Assembly: GCA_020543525.1 (NCBI GenBank)
Contig: JAHYIO010000001.1
Span: 1,178,001-1,242,000 of the forward strand
Length of the DNA stretch: 64,000 nt
Reading direction: 5' to 3'
Origin: Coriolopsis trogii
Lineage: Eukaryota > Basidiomycota > Agaricomycetes > Polyporales > Polyporaceae
Positions 32,748-42,541 of this stretch are shown piece by piece. The translations under genes were made by a program, and so were the position numbers. The first letter of the stretch is position 1, and every line of letters begins with the position of its first letter. The notes under the pieces are model-generated. The model saw nothing but the letters and a program-made list of their open reading frames with translations, was not told where the DNA came from and searched no databases.

Positions 32748-34166
32748 GAGTGCGACGCGGTGGGTGGTGCACTGTTGCGCAGGATGGCCAAGGAGCTGTG
32801 TCGGACATTGGTGTGCATGGTTGTAGGAGCTTTATACGAGGCGCGAGCCCCAACCTTGACGTGTCAACTATGTAATGTGCGTGCTGGGAGACAGACAGGG
32901 ATAGGACCCCGCCACGATGCAAATCTGGCGAGAAAGGGCCATAGGCTAGGAGACCGTCGGAAAATCGGTGTGAATTTGGCGAACGAATACTTGGATACCG
33001 TTCATTGCGACACGTACAGTGGCACTGGAAAGAGCTTTGGACCCTCTTTGTCGGAGATTTAGGAGGTCGCGGAAGGAAGATCTGGAGAAGCTCCTGGGGG
33101 CGCCGTGCTTGGGGGATAGGAAGCTGCTTTGTCCGGCAAAGTGGATCGAGCTCGGCGTGGACTCCAGGAACGGGTCATGTACAGTACGGGACGGATACGA
33201 TAGCCTGCATGCGTCTCTAAGCAGCCTGGACGGGAAACATCGTTCGTCACCCTCCCCCGCGCGCGGCCAGCCACTGGCAGCGAATGTTTACGTAGCGCGA
33301 GCTCGAGCCTCAGCCTCCTGCCACTGAGTTCAATTGCCCAGATCGCATCTCTCCTTGCCATCGAGCCCTGCGCGCGTGAACGAGTAAACGCAGATCAGAC
33401 GAGACCCACCTGCCAACACGCGACAAGGCTGCACGCGACAGAGAGGGGCATCCGCAGCGAGAGCTTTGAGGCGGACGGACGTGTCGACTCCTGCCTCTTA
33501 TGGCAGCCTTATCGGCCGCTTTAATGGGCGAAGGCAAGAGTGGTCTCGTGTGCCCGTCCTATCGCTTCCTCCCCAAGGGAAGCCGGTACACATATTGGCG
33601 ATCGCTTCGAGACACACAGGAACATCCAACACGATGTCCACGCCAGGCTGCAGAACCCAGCCCAGGAAATCAGAATCCTCAGAGTGTATCAAATCGCGGA
33701 GCGCCTCCCACCACACGACTTTTCGACAGAGGGGCCATCCCATGGGTCGAGCCCCATCACCCCCTCTCTGCCAACGATGACTCCAGCTTCCCCTGATAGA
33801 GCAAAGTCTATACCGGTCAGTAGGCACTCTTCCCCTTTTGCCACACAGACGCGGACGGCACCTCCTCGAGGCTCGCATATACCATCCGAGTTCAAGTGAG
33901 TCGAGTCTCGTTGCCTGATCTGTCAAGTACGTACTAATGATTAGTTCGATGGAAATGTAGTCTACTAGATACCGACATCCTCTGCCAGAGCGCTGGCTCC
34001 CTGTGAACACAGTCCTGCGACAACCGTAGGCTGGCCTATGCCGTCGCCTTCTTCTTGCGCTCCTGTTCTCGTTTCCGCTGCTGGTCACTTTCCGTTGCAT
34101 CGCCCGTATCTGGAATGCATAGCGGAACGTCCAATACCGGGATCCAAATCGAACGCCACATGAAAA
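32748..34166. other. Intergenic region between the MFS and mdj1 genes
   Basis: These 1.4 kb hold the upstream region of the MFS gene and the 3' side of mdj1. A 200-codon minus-strand frame at 33498-34100 shows no family features and is not called. Nothing else is supported. Confidence 0.45.
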
Positions 34167-35976
34167 TTAAAATCCGATGAGTCTCCTAAGTCCATCTAAC
34201 GTGCGAGACAGCCATCCACCTGAGGTGGACTGAGAATGAACCGTACCGTTTTCGTGACTCTCCGCTTCAGGTGACCCTCGACTGCTCGATGACGTCGTAC
34301 TGTCCGTCGTGTTCCGTGGCGATTCTTGACGTGGCTCTTGAGATGAATTCGTTGTCTTACCCTCCACATCATCCGCGTACTGTTGCAGAATTTCACGTTG
34401 GCGGGCCGTGAGCGCTCTACAAGTCGCAGCAGATCCAAGGTCAGATTGAGATAAATGCAAGAGAGAACATGCCAGTGCGACGCACCGTGGTAGCTGCACG
34501 TTGAATTTAATGAACATATCGCCCTTGTTGCTCTTGAACGCCGGGGCGACACCGTGACCCTTGAGGATCATCTGTTCACCAGGTTGCGTTCCTGACGGTA
34601 CGCGGACGTCGACTTCGCCATCGAGTGTAGGGACCCTGACCCTACCGCCGAGGAGAGCTGTGTGTACCGGTATCCGGGCTTCGTGTAACAGGTCGGCGCC
34701 CTGTCGCTTGAAGAGTTTTGAGGAGGCGACGTTAACGCGGACTAGCAGGTCCCCGGGACGTCCACCATTGCCTAACGGCGCATCGCCCTGGCCAGGAAGC
34801 TTGATGGTCATACCGTCCTCGACACCTATCAGACGCACACCCATGGTTCAGGAAGGCGAATGCACCATTGCTAAAGATACTGCGCACCTGCGGGGATGTC
34901 AACCTGAACGGCCTTCTTCATCTTAACGTGACCGACCCCAGCACATGTGCCACATTGGCTACCGGGCGGCACGACGGTGCCTGTACCCTCGCAGGTCCTA
35001 CATGTTGTCTGCATGTGGAACCCACTCTGGATAACATATGACACGTGCCCCTGCCCGCCACATGTGGTACATGTCGACCGCGATGTGCCAGCCTTGAGAC
35101 CGGAGCCTGAACAAGTATTGCACTTGACGATGGGCGTGATGTTGATCGTCCGCGAGGTACCCTTGCAGGCTTCCATGAAGCTGATGTTTAGGCTGGCCTG
35201 AACATCTCCACCGCGACTGAACGCTTGCGAACCCCGACCTCCCGCCGCATTCGCGAACTCGCCGAACAATGATTCAAAGAGGTCGCTGCCGCCCCCTCTA
35301 TGTGAGCCGAACGCGCCCGAGAAATCTTGGAAGCCACCGAAGCCGAAGCCACCCCCGTAGGCCGATCGCGCGTTTTCATACGCGTTGGAATCGAAACCAG
35401 GCTGCTGAGAAGCGGCGCCGTACTTGTCGTAGTCTGCTCGCTTCTTGTCGTCTTTGAGGATCTAGATGCGTCATGCACCAATGAGCATGAGAGAGGTGTT
35501 GCTATTTGTCGGGCCACGTACATCGTATGCCTCTTGGATTTCTACGAACTTCTCCTGTGCGTTCTTGTCCGGGTTGGTGTCCGGATGGAATTTTCGGGCA
35601 AGCTGTGGCCATGCATAAGTTGGGACAGATCTCGAGCGTTGCATGGAAACATACAGCGAAGTACTTCTTCTTGATCTCGGCAGCACTGGCGGTTTTATCT
35701 ACGCCTAGTACTTGGTATGGGTCTTTCGGTGCTAAATGCACCGAAGACGCGTGGAAAGACCTCTGCACTTGTGAGTACACTGACAGATGCATACTACTGT
35801 AGACATACCGATGGCCCTGCCTGACTGTGTGCAACTACCTTCCGCTTGCCTCGGTGTGATGGACGGGCATTGAGACAAGTGACTAGACAGCGAGCATTCC
35901 CTAAGTATTGCGGACGAGAGGACAGATAGATAGAGCTGAACGGAAGCACCCTCTGAGAGGTAAGTCTAGGCGGCAT
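34167..35976 (-). CDS. mdj1: Mitochondrial DnaJ chaperone Mdj1
   Basis: Exons 35976-35809, 35762-35655, 35602-35522, 35461-34888, 34825-34486 and 34416-34167 encode 506 residues. A basic, Ser/Arg-rich presequence (start MPPRLTSQR, later RSFHASSVH) precedes the J domain (PYQVLGVDKTASAAEIKKKY, HPD at residues 98-100). A Gly/Phe-rich linker follows. Next come four CxxCxGxG zinc motifs at about residues 233-296 (CNTCSGSG, CTTCGGQG, CRTCEGTG, CGTCAGVG), and the substrate-binding domain with VEDGMTIKLPGQGDAP and DLLVRV. The C-terminal 80 residues are Ser/Thr-rich. This is the class A (DnaJ-type) co-chaperone of matrix Hsp70; it stimulates ATP hydrolysis and aids folding and mtDNA maintenance. Matrix targeting is inferred from the presequence and the family. 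Confidence 0.93.
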
Positions 35977-37397
35977 TAGTCTGAGGAGTTAGAGTACAAG
36001 AGTGGTGGTAGAGTGTAAGCTGTCTGCCTTCTCACCGTGTGACACCGCGCTCACTGACGTCGGGAATTTTGCCCACCACGTGGCACTTCCCACGAATCGT
36101 TTCGAGACACTTCCCGAACTCCGCGCCCAAAAAGGCAGGCGACCATGTTCACAAGGTCCTGTTGCATCCTAGGCCAGACTCAGGCTATGCACTCACGTCT
36201 CGTATACTGGCTCCGTCTCGCGGAAGAAGTCATGACAGCATGGTTTCTGCATTGACATCTAGATAATCGAGTTACTAAACAGGTCTTCTTAGGATCAAAC
36301 CCCGTCTTCCGACGATAAATCGTCAGTGGTGAGAAAAAGGTCCGCTGGCCCTGTCTTTCCTGATTCTGATGGAGAGTACTTGACATGTCCATGTTTTGGG
36401 GCTCACGAGCTTGCTCTCCTTGGCCCGCCCTGAAGTCGGACATCGGGTGAGGCTTCCGTAGAGCAAAGACAGGGTACCGTACACGCCTTGAGCCGCTCGA
36501 CATATTGAAACCGGCCTACCTTGTCGTCCTTCTTACACTTTCATGCCCACACATGATCTCGAGGCTCCCCGTTCTGATTTGGAGGCTTGAGAGTGTGGCG
36601 TTAAGCATGATCAAGGTATCTATGAGACTATACCGGCAATCTAGGGTAGAGCTCCGCACCGCCGGTGCCGATCGACACTCGACCGCGTGCCTCTTCAGTC
36701 TCGATGCTTGTAAGCTAGATAGCGGCAAAACGATCGTGGTCACTTGCACAGATAACGCGGAAGGAGGTGCGACTCACGTGGATAACCTCAACAGTGACGC
36801 GGTAGAAGGCCAGACCTGCAGGCTTCCCATGCAGCTGGCAGAAGGCACGGTAGCCGGTAGTCCACGGGAAAAGGCCTCGGTGTCAGCATGACAAGTAACC
36901 GGTCAGATTCTTTGGCCGATTGAGGATCTCAGGGAAGGAGCGGCAGCCGCACACGAGACTATCGGAAGGGTCTGACGAGATGCGTACACGACTGGTTGAA
37001 TTGGACGTGTGATACAGTAGACGTACGTAAATCGACTCAATGGCACCAGGGTTGTCCGGCTTGTGAGTTCAGAACGACGTCTCAGATACGCTCTTTGGCA
37101 AGAGGGAATGACCTACACTTCGGTCCGGGTGGCGTGAAACACGCAATGAACCTAGGCCCATAGTCCTCCCCCCGAAGTTTTTCTCGCTCGGGGAGGCCAT
37201 CCGACACCTGATGGTCTAAAGTACTATGTCCGTAGCTTGAGTACAAGCTACGCGCATCTCCATGAAGACAAAGCTCACCGCATATAGTTGGACCAATCGC
37301 GTCTGCCGCAGGTTACAACTTCTGCTCGGACATGCATCACTTTACACGTACGGCAGAGGAAGAATGCTCTTACCACAAATGACAATAATTCGTGCAA
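35977..37397. other. Intergenic region with one perfect hairpin
   Basis: This 1.4 kb region upstream of mdj1 and downstream of the SET gene shows no supported ORF. Its one clear structural element is the inverted repeat at 37231-37252. Confidence 0.5.
37231..37252. repeat. Perfect 9-bp inverted repeat with a 4-base loop
   Basis: The arms CGTAGCTTG and CAAGCTACG are exact reverse complements separated by AGTA. The element lies 146 bases past the stop codon of the minus-strand SET gene. It could be an RNA hairpin in that 3' UTR or a palindromic protein site. No T tract follows on either strand. Confidence 0.7.
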
Positions 37398-37970
37398 TCA
37401 GACGTCTTCACCCCGTGCAGTCTCCAGGCCTTGTCGCGCACGCCACCACGCCTTGCCGTAAGAGACGAGAATCTCGTCGCCTTTCTTGATTGATTCGCTT
37501 CCGCTCCATACGCTCATACGCAGCTCCCCATTCTCGGCCCTGCGTTCTTGAAAGACCGCATTGGGCTTTGGCTTTATGCCGCGATAGTCGTTGACGAATC
37601 TAGCCTCGTTCCCTGCCTGCTGAGCGTCGATACCCACGCTGATATGGTCGGGTGTGCGATAGAGGGAGAGGTCGTAGTCAGAATCAGGCCTGTCGTCACA
37701 GTGGACAACTCCGATGTAGTCGAGCAGGAGCGTTCGCGGAGGTAGTTTTTTGGCGGCGAACAGACCATACTGGCCGCGTGCTGGATGGGCAGGGTCGGAG
37801 ATCAAGTGAATAGCGAGTGCAGATCTGGGTGGACTAGCTGGTTGTGCACGCGATGCACCTGGACAAATGAAGTCGCGAACATTGTTTGGGACTGAAGAGT
37901 GATACCTGGGCTCTGTGAGATACTCGAGGCCGTCAGGCCATCGAGGCGGACGATGGGGGTTGGGGGCCAT
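37398..37970 (-). CDS. Small SET-domain protein
   Basis: One intronless exon encodes 190 residues from the ATG at 37970. An in-frame extension upstream exists and would overlap the CK2 promoter region. SET features appear in order: HPARGQYGLFAAKKL (N-terminal SET loop), TLLLDYIGVVH, then NEARFVNDYRG in place of the usual NHSC-type motif, then LRMSVWSGSESIKKGDEILVSYGKAWW (usual I..GEE...YG). Canonical pre-SET and post-SET cysteines are absent, so this resembles the stand-alone fungal SET proteins. Lysine methylation of a histone or other protein is inferred from the fold only, and the substrate is unknown. It is head to head with the CK2 alpha gene, 206 bases apart. Confidence 0.82.
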   Translation of the reverse strand: MAPNPHRPPRWPDGLEYLTEPRYHSSVPNNVRDFICPGASRAQPASPPRSALAIHLISDPAHPARGQYGLFAAKKLPPRTLLLDYIGVVHCDDRPDSDYDLSLYRTPDHISVGIDAQQAGNEARFVNDYRGIKPKPNAVFQERRAENGELRMSVWSGSESIKKGDEILVSYGKAWWRARQGLETARGEDV

Positions 37971-38176
37971 GCTGGTGTGGGACTCTTGGGCGAGAGATGA
38001 TGCTGTGCCTTGGCGGGCTGGTGAAAGAGGCGCCGTGCGAAGAAAGGCTTGAGTCGGAGGCCCAGGACATGCGCAAGACGCAAGGACTGATTCCATTTGT
38101 CCATCCTTACCGCGCGGCCCTGCTGCTCCTTCATCTCCTCTGCCTCTGCGTGCCGCTCTCGCATACACCGCCGCAC
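37971..38176. promoter_or_regulatory. Bidirectional promoter region, SET protein / CK2 alpha
   Basis: Only 206 bases separate the two start codons, the shortest divergent spacer in the window. The minus-strand reading frame of the SET gene stays open through most of it. There is no TATA box. Confidence 0.5.
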
Positions 38177-39572
38177 ATGGGTAGGGCCACAACAAAGTCT
38201 GTCGCGCGTGTCTACGCAGACGTCAACAGCAAGCTTGGCCCGCTATGGTACGAATATGGTCCGCACACTTCCCTTTCCTAGCGCGCATTTCCTCCTCTGA
38301 AACAGACGAAAGACAACCTGCAGGTGCAGTGGGGCTCGCAGGATCACTATGAAATTGTGAGGAAGGTCGGGCGAGGGAAGTACTCCGAGGTGCGTGACCC
38401 ATTTGGTCTCAGACGATCCCCACAGCTAATGTCCGCATACAATGTAAGGTCTTCGAGGGTATCAATATCGTAAACGAGGAGAAGTGTATCATTAAGGTCC
38501 TCAAGCCCGTGAAAAAGAAGAAGATCAAGCGAGAGATCAAGATTCTCCAGAACCTAGCAGGTGGCCCCAACATTGTCGCGCTCCTCGATGTCGTCCGCGA
38601 CCCGTCGTCGAAAATACCCTCCCTCATCACAGAATACGTTCACAATGTCGACTTCAAGGTCCTATACCCTCGCTTCACCGATTTTGACGTGCGGTTTTAC
38701 ATGTACGAACTTCTGAAAGTACGTGGTCATGTTCTTGGCCTCTGCAAGACACTTATCTCGACCTCAGGCCTTGGACTACTGTCATTCCAAAGGCATTATG
38801 CACCGTGACGTCAAGCCACACAACGTCATGATCGACCATGAGCGTCGGAAGGTCAGGCTTCATACTGCTCAACTGATAGATGTGCGCTCATGAAGAGGAC
38901 AGCTCCGTCTCATCGACTGGGGTTTGGCCGAGTTCTACCACCCAAAGACAGCGTACAACGTCCGAGTGGCGTCACGCTATTTCAAGGGTCCTGAACTCCT
39001 TGTAGACTTCCAGGAATATGACTACAGTTTGGATATGTGGAGCTTTGGCTGCATGTTCGCGTCCATGGTAAGTGTTGTGCCGAGGAAACCCTCGAACACG
39101 GCTCAGGCCTCTCTAGATTTTCAGGAAGGAGCCTTTCTTCCACGGACATGACAACTACGATCAGCTAGTCAAGATAACAAAAGTGCTGGGCACCGAGGGC
39201 TTGTACCAATACATAGACAGATACGATATTGCGCTGGACCCCCAGTACGACGAACTCCTCGGGAAGTAAGTGACGTATGCACCCCGCATAGAATGGCTGC
39301 CTAACAACGACACAGCTACCCGAAGAAAGCTTGGGCCCGGTTCACTACCTCGGAGAACCAGAGGTACATCTCGAACGAGGCGATCGATCTCCTAGACCGG
39401 CTCCTCCGCTACGATCATCAAGAGCGCCTCACTGCGCGTGAAGCGCAGGCACATCCATACTTCGGTGCGCATTGCTCACTCTAATTAGCTTGCTGACCGC
39501 ATGACTCATGCTGCGTTAGAACCTGTACGAAACGCCACACTGCACGAGGTGGAGGGTGGAGGGTCGGCGTAG
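38177..39572 (+). CDS. cka1: Casein kinase II catalytic subunit alpha
   Basis: Exons 38177-38258, 38313-38389, 38449-38718, 38768-38851, 38903-39067, 39117-39265, 39316-39464 and 39520-39572 encode 342 residues, the normal CK2 alpha length. Diagnostic elements are [28 protein letters not shown], the ATP-binding CIIKVLKP followed by the basic [21 protein letters not shown], the CK2-specific DWG ([10 protein letters not shown]), [13 protein letters not shown], and [15 protein letters not shown]2 is a constitutive Ser/Thr kinase favouring acidic sites, with roles in growth, the cell cycle and the clock. The acceptor of exon 2 (GAAAG at 38308-38312) is chosen over the nearer ACAG because it alone restores [15 protein letters not shown]. 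The tail after the kinase domain is very short. Confidence 0.96.
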
Positions 39573-40105
39573 GAGGGGAGTATGTTAGACTTACGGAGTT
39601 TGTTCCTCGCGACGATCGACTGCAGTTAACGCTTGCTGTACCCAAGGCACTCGGACTACGGGTACAGTACTCTGTACAACAGCTCGGGAGGTGTGTGAGT
39701 ATCTACACTATTCTTATCTTGATGGAGCGGCGGGAGCACGTGGGCAAGGCAAGTACGAACGGGAGAGACGGCCAAAGCTGTCCATCATGCATGTCCTCTT
39801 GCAGGATCAAATGGACCACACGAGCCATATGTCTTCGCCCAGCTCTATCGCGAACCATGGCCTGCCTAGTTGCTTCCTGCGCTGCCTTGCCGCCCAATGC
39901 ACACGCTGTTCCGCCTGTGCGCCGCGTGCTTCCAAGCGTGTTCTTCTACCCCGTGATGAATTCTGTTCAATGCCGATGCCTTCTGGCGACGTGCAGCGCG
40001 GTGAACCGCCGGGATGCGCGAGGTTATAAACATCGTCGAGATGGCGGATATCGCTATCGGCGGGCCTCCTACTGATCCACCTCGACAACATTGTCGCACT
40101 CCGCC
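39573..40105. other. Intergenic region with the chitinase promoter
   Basis: These 533 bases separate CK2 alpha from the chitinase on the same strand. A TATA-like TTATAAA is at 40024-40030; no ORF of note is present. Confidence 0.5.
40024..40030 (+). promoter_or_regulatory. TATA-like element of the chitinase gene
   Basis: TTATAAA lies 76 bases upstream of the chitinase ATG at 40106, a spacing compatible with a short leader. The assignment rests on position only. Confidence 0.45.
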
Positions 40106-42541
40106 ATGGTTTGGACTCTCGATTTTCGTGCTCTCCGAGCCTTCACCGCGGTTGCTCTCGGCTTCGCGAGTGCTTCTGTGGTCGCGTACGACAACAGCCG
40201 GTTCGATAACGTGCGTGTCTCTGAACGATCGTCCAGGTTCCATTCTTACTGAGCCAGAATGCTTCGAATACAGGTCGTAGTGTGGGGATATCCTATTCCG
40301 GTACTTGGTTCACATGCAATGTTAATACATGTCTGCGTCTAGGTACTGGGGTCAGAACTCGTACGGTGCAACTCACTCGGACGTCGCGAACTATCAGAAG
40401 ACGTTGTCCTTCTACTGCCAGGTGAAGACGTCTTGCACTGCGCCTCGTCTTGTTTCATGCTCAGCGGCTCCACGCTTCTCAGGACGATACCATCGACGTG
40501 ATCCCGATCTCGTTCATCAACAAGTTCTTCGGGACCGGGAACGCGCCAGTCTTGGACCTTGCGAACGTGAGCGTCAAGAGAAACATGGAAACGCGACCTG
40601 CGTTAACTCACTCATAATACAGATTTGCAATGCGAAGGACAACGCGACCTTCCCCGGCACGGGACTGGCGCAATGCCAGTCCTTGGCTAGTGACATCAAG
40701 ACGTGCCAGGGTAAGGGCAAGCTGCTCACCCTCAGTCTCGGCGGCGGAGGTGCCAGCGCGGGGTTCCAGTCCGACGATCAGGCTCAAACCTTCGCGGACA
40801 CCATCTGGAACGACTTCCTCGGTGGCTCTAGCTCCACTCGTCCCTTCGGTGATGCAGTCCTGGATGGGTAAACTTACTTCTGCGATCCTCAGTTGGATGC
40901 TCGTTAACTCCGCTACCAGGGTTGACCTCGACATCGAGCAAGGCGGATCTGGCGGTTATGCTGCCTTCGTAACGCGTCTGAGGTCACATTTCAGTGGTGC
41001 AAGCAAGAAGTACGCTTACCCGCTACGTCATTCCTGTCAGCGTGCTCACTCATGCCGTACAGATACTACATCACCGGTGCTCCTCAATGTGTTTATCCTG
41101 ATGCGTCCTTGGGAGCTGTTTTGAACGCCGTCGCATTCGATGCGGTCTACGTCCAATTTTGTATGTCATTAATCCTATGCTCATACCCCGTCCATGTCTC
41201 ACGCGCGGTTACGTTCAGACAACAACCAGTGCGGCTTGCAGGCGTACAACAACACAAACGTAAGCTCTCCTTACAACTGGTCTTCCGAAGCTTAATTGGC
41301 TTATCGCGACCGCTCTACAGGGCTTCAACTTCGGTGTCTGGTGAGCCGAACTTCCCGTCCTTCCTGTTAATGCCGGTCGCGAACCTCGCCTTCCTTAGGG
41401 ATATCTGGGCACGCAGCAGCCCTAACCCCAACGTCAAGGTCTTCATTGGTGCGCCCGCTTCGAGCACGGCTGCCGGGGGTGGATATCAAGATCCCGCCAC
41501 CATGGCCACCATTCTGACGAACACGAGGAAGCGGTTCCCTTCGTTCGGAGGTGAGGGATGTTGTACGTCTTAACACCGTACACCGTCTCACATGATGAGT
41601 AGGTGTCATGCTGTGGGACGCTTCGCAGGCTTTCCGTAAGTCGATTGCCTGAGCGACCTTGCGGTCATCACTCATAGGGGTTGCAGAGAACAATCGATAC
41701 GACGCGGCCGCTAAACAGGCCCTTGTGGCCGCCGGCGGAACCGGCTTCACGTATCCTGCATGTTCCGCCCCTGCGTATGCTTCAGGGGGTAACTACCCGG
41801 GAGGAAGCCAAGTGTCTTACCAAGGGTGAGGCAGGATGTTCTCGCTGCACCTGAAGTTGTGTTTACGTTTACGTGGTCGACTGTCTTCACGGTCATTTGT
41901 AGATACATCTGGCAGGTGAGCAGATGCGCTTACACCTTTCCACTGGAAAGCACGATGCTCATGCGCCCGCTCGCCCTCACAGGCCAAGTGGTATTCCTCC
42001 AACATCCCCGGTGCGGACCTCAACGGTGATTGGCAGCCAAGTAGGTGGATTCATGTCTGCCCATGAAGCGTGCGTCTGAACAGTACGTGTAGTCAGCGCG
42101 TGTTCGGGGACCGCACCCTCGTCGACAACTAGCGGATCGGCGACCCCAACCGGGGGCAGCTGCGGAGGTGTCCCCGCATGGAGTTCGAGCGCAGTTTACA
42201 CGGGCGGGCAGCAAGTCACGTACAAGTGCGTCCTAGTTCCTCGTGGTGCCGCAAATCCCGTCAAGCCGTGTTGACCGAACCTTCCACTCCCACTCCAAAC
42301 AGCGGTCACTTGTACACCGCGAAGTGGTGGACCCAGAACGAGAACCCGTCCAGTAAGCGCAAATCCCCCCTTCGGCCGTCAGAGGGCGTGTTTGGGATGC
42401 GGCTGCTGATATACTCTACGTTTGGCAGGCAGCACCAGCGGTGTCTGGACCGACAACGGGGCTTGCAGCGCTAGCAAGCGCGATGCGGTCGCAGAGGCCA
42501 CCTCCAGACCGCTCAAGTCGTCCCGAGTCTTCCGCTTCTGA
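40106..42541 (+). CDS. Secreted class III GH18 chitinase with two CBM5/12-like modules
   Basis: Seventeen exons (40106-40210, 40274-40281, 40343-40421, 40483-40566, 40623-40867, 40920-41009, 41063-41160, 41219-41259, 41321-41340, 41399-41550, 41603-41635, 41687-41825, 41903-41915, 41983-42040, 42093-42225, 42303-42352, 42429-42541) encode 486 residues. A signal peptide (hydrophobic AFTAVALGFASASVVA) precedes the hevamine-type barrel: VVVYWGQNSYGATHSD, LLTLSLGGGGAS, and the catalytic DGVDLDIE with all acidic residues, then YVQFYNNQCG and GVMLWDASQAF. Two aromatic chitin-binding modules follow (YQGYIWQAKWYSS...DWQPISAC and YNGHLYTAKWWTQ...VWTDNGAC), joined by a Ser/Thr/Gly linker. It hydrolyses beta-1,4-GlcNAc chains outside the cell or in the wall. 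The 8-base exon 2 is needed to keep VVVYWG in frame. A role in wall remodelling or mycoparasitism is inference. Confidence 0.93.

Noticed and set aside
33498..34100. Minus-strand 200-codon open frame between MFS and mdj1
   Set aside because: Composition is Arg/Gly/Cys-rich without any motif; it appears to be a chance frame in GC-rich DNA.
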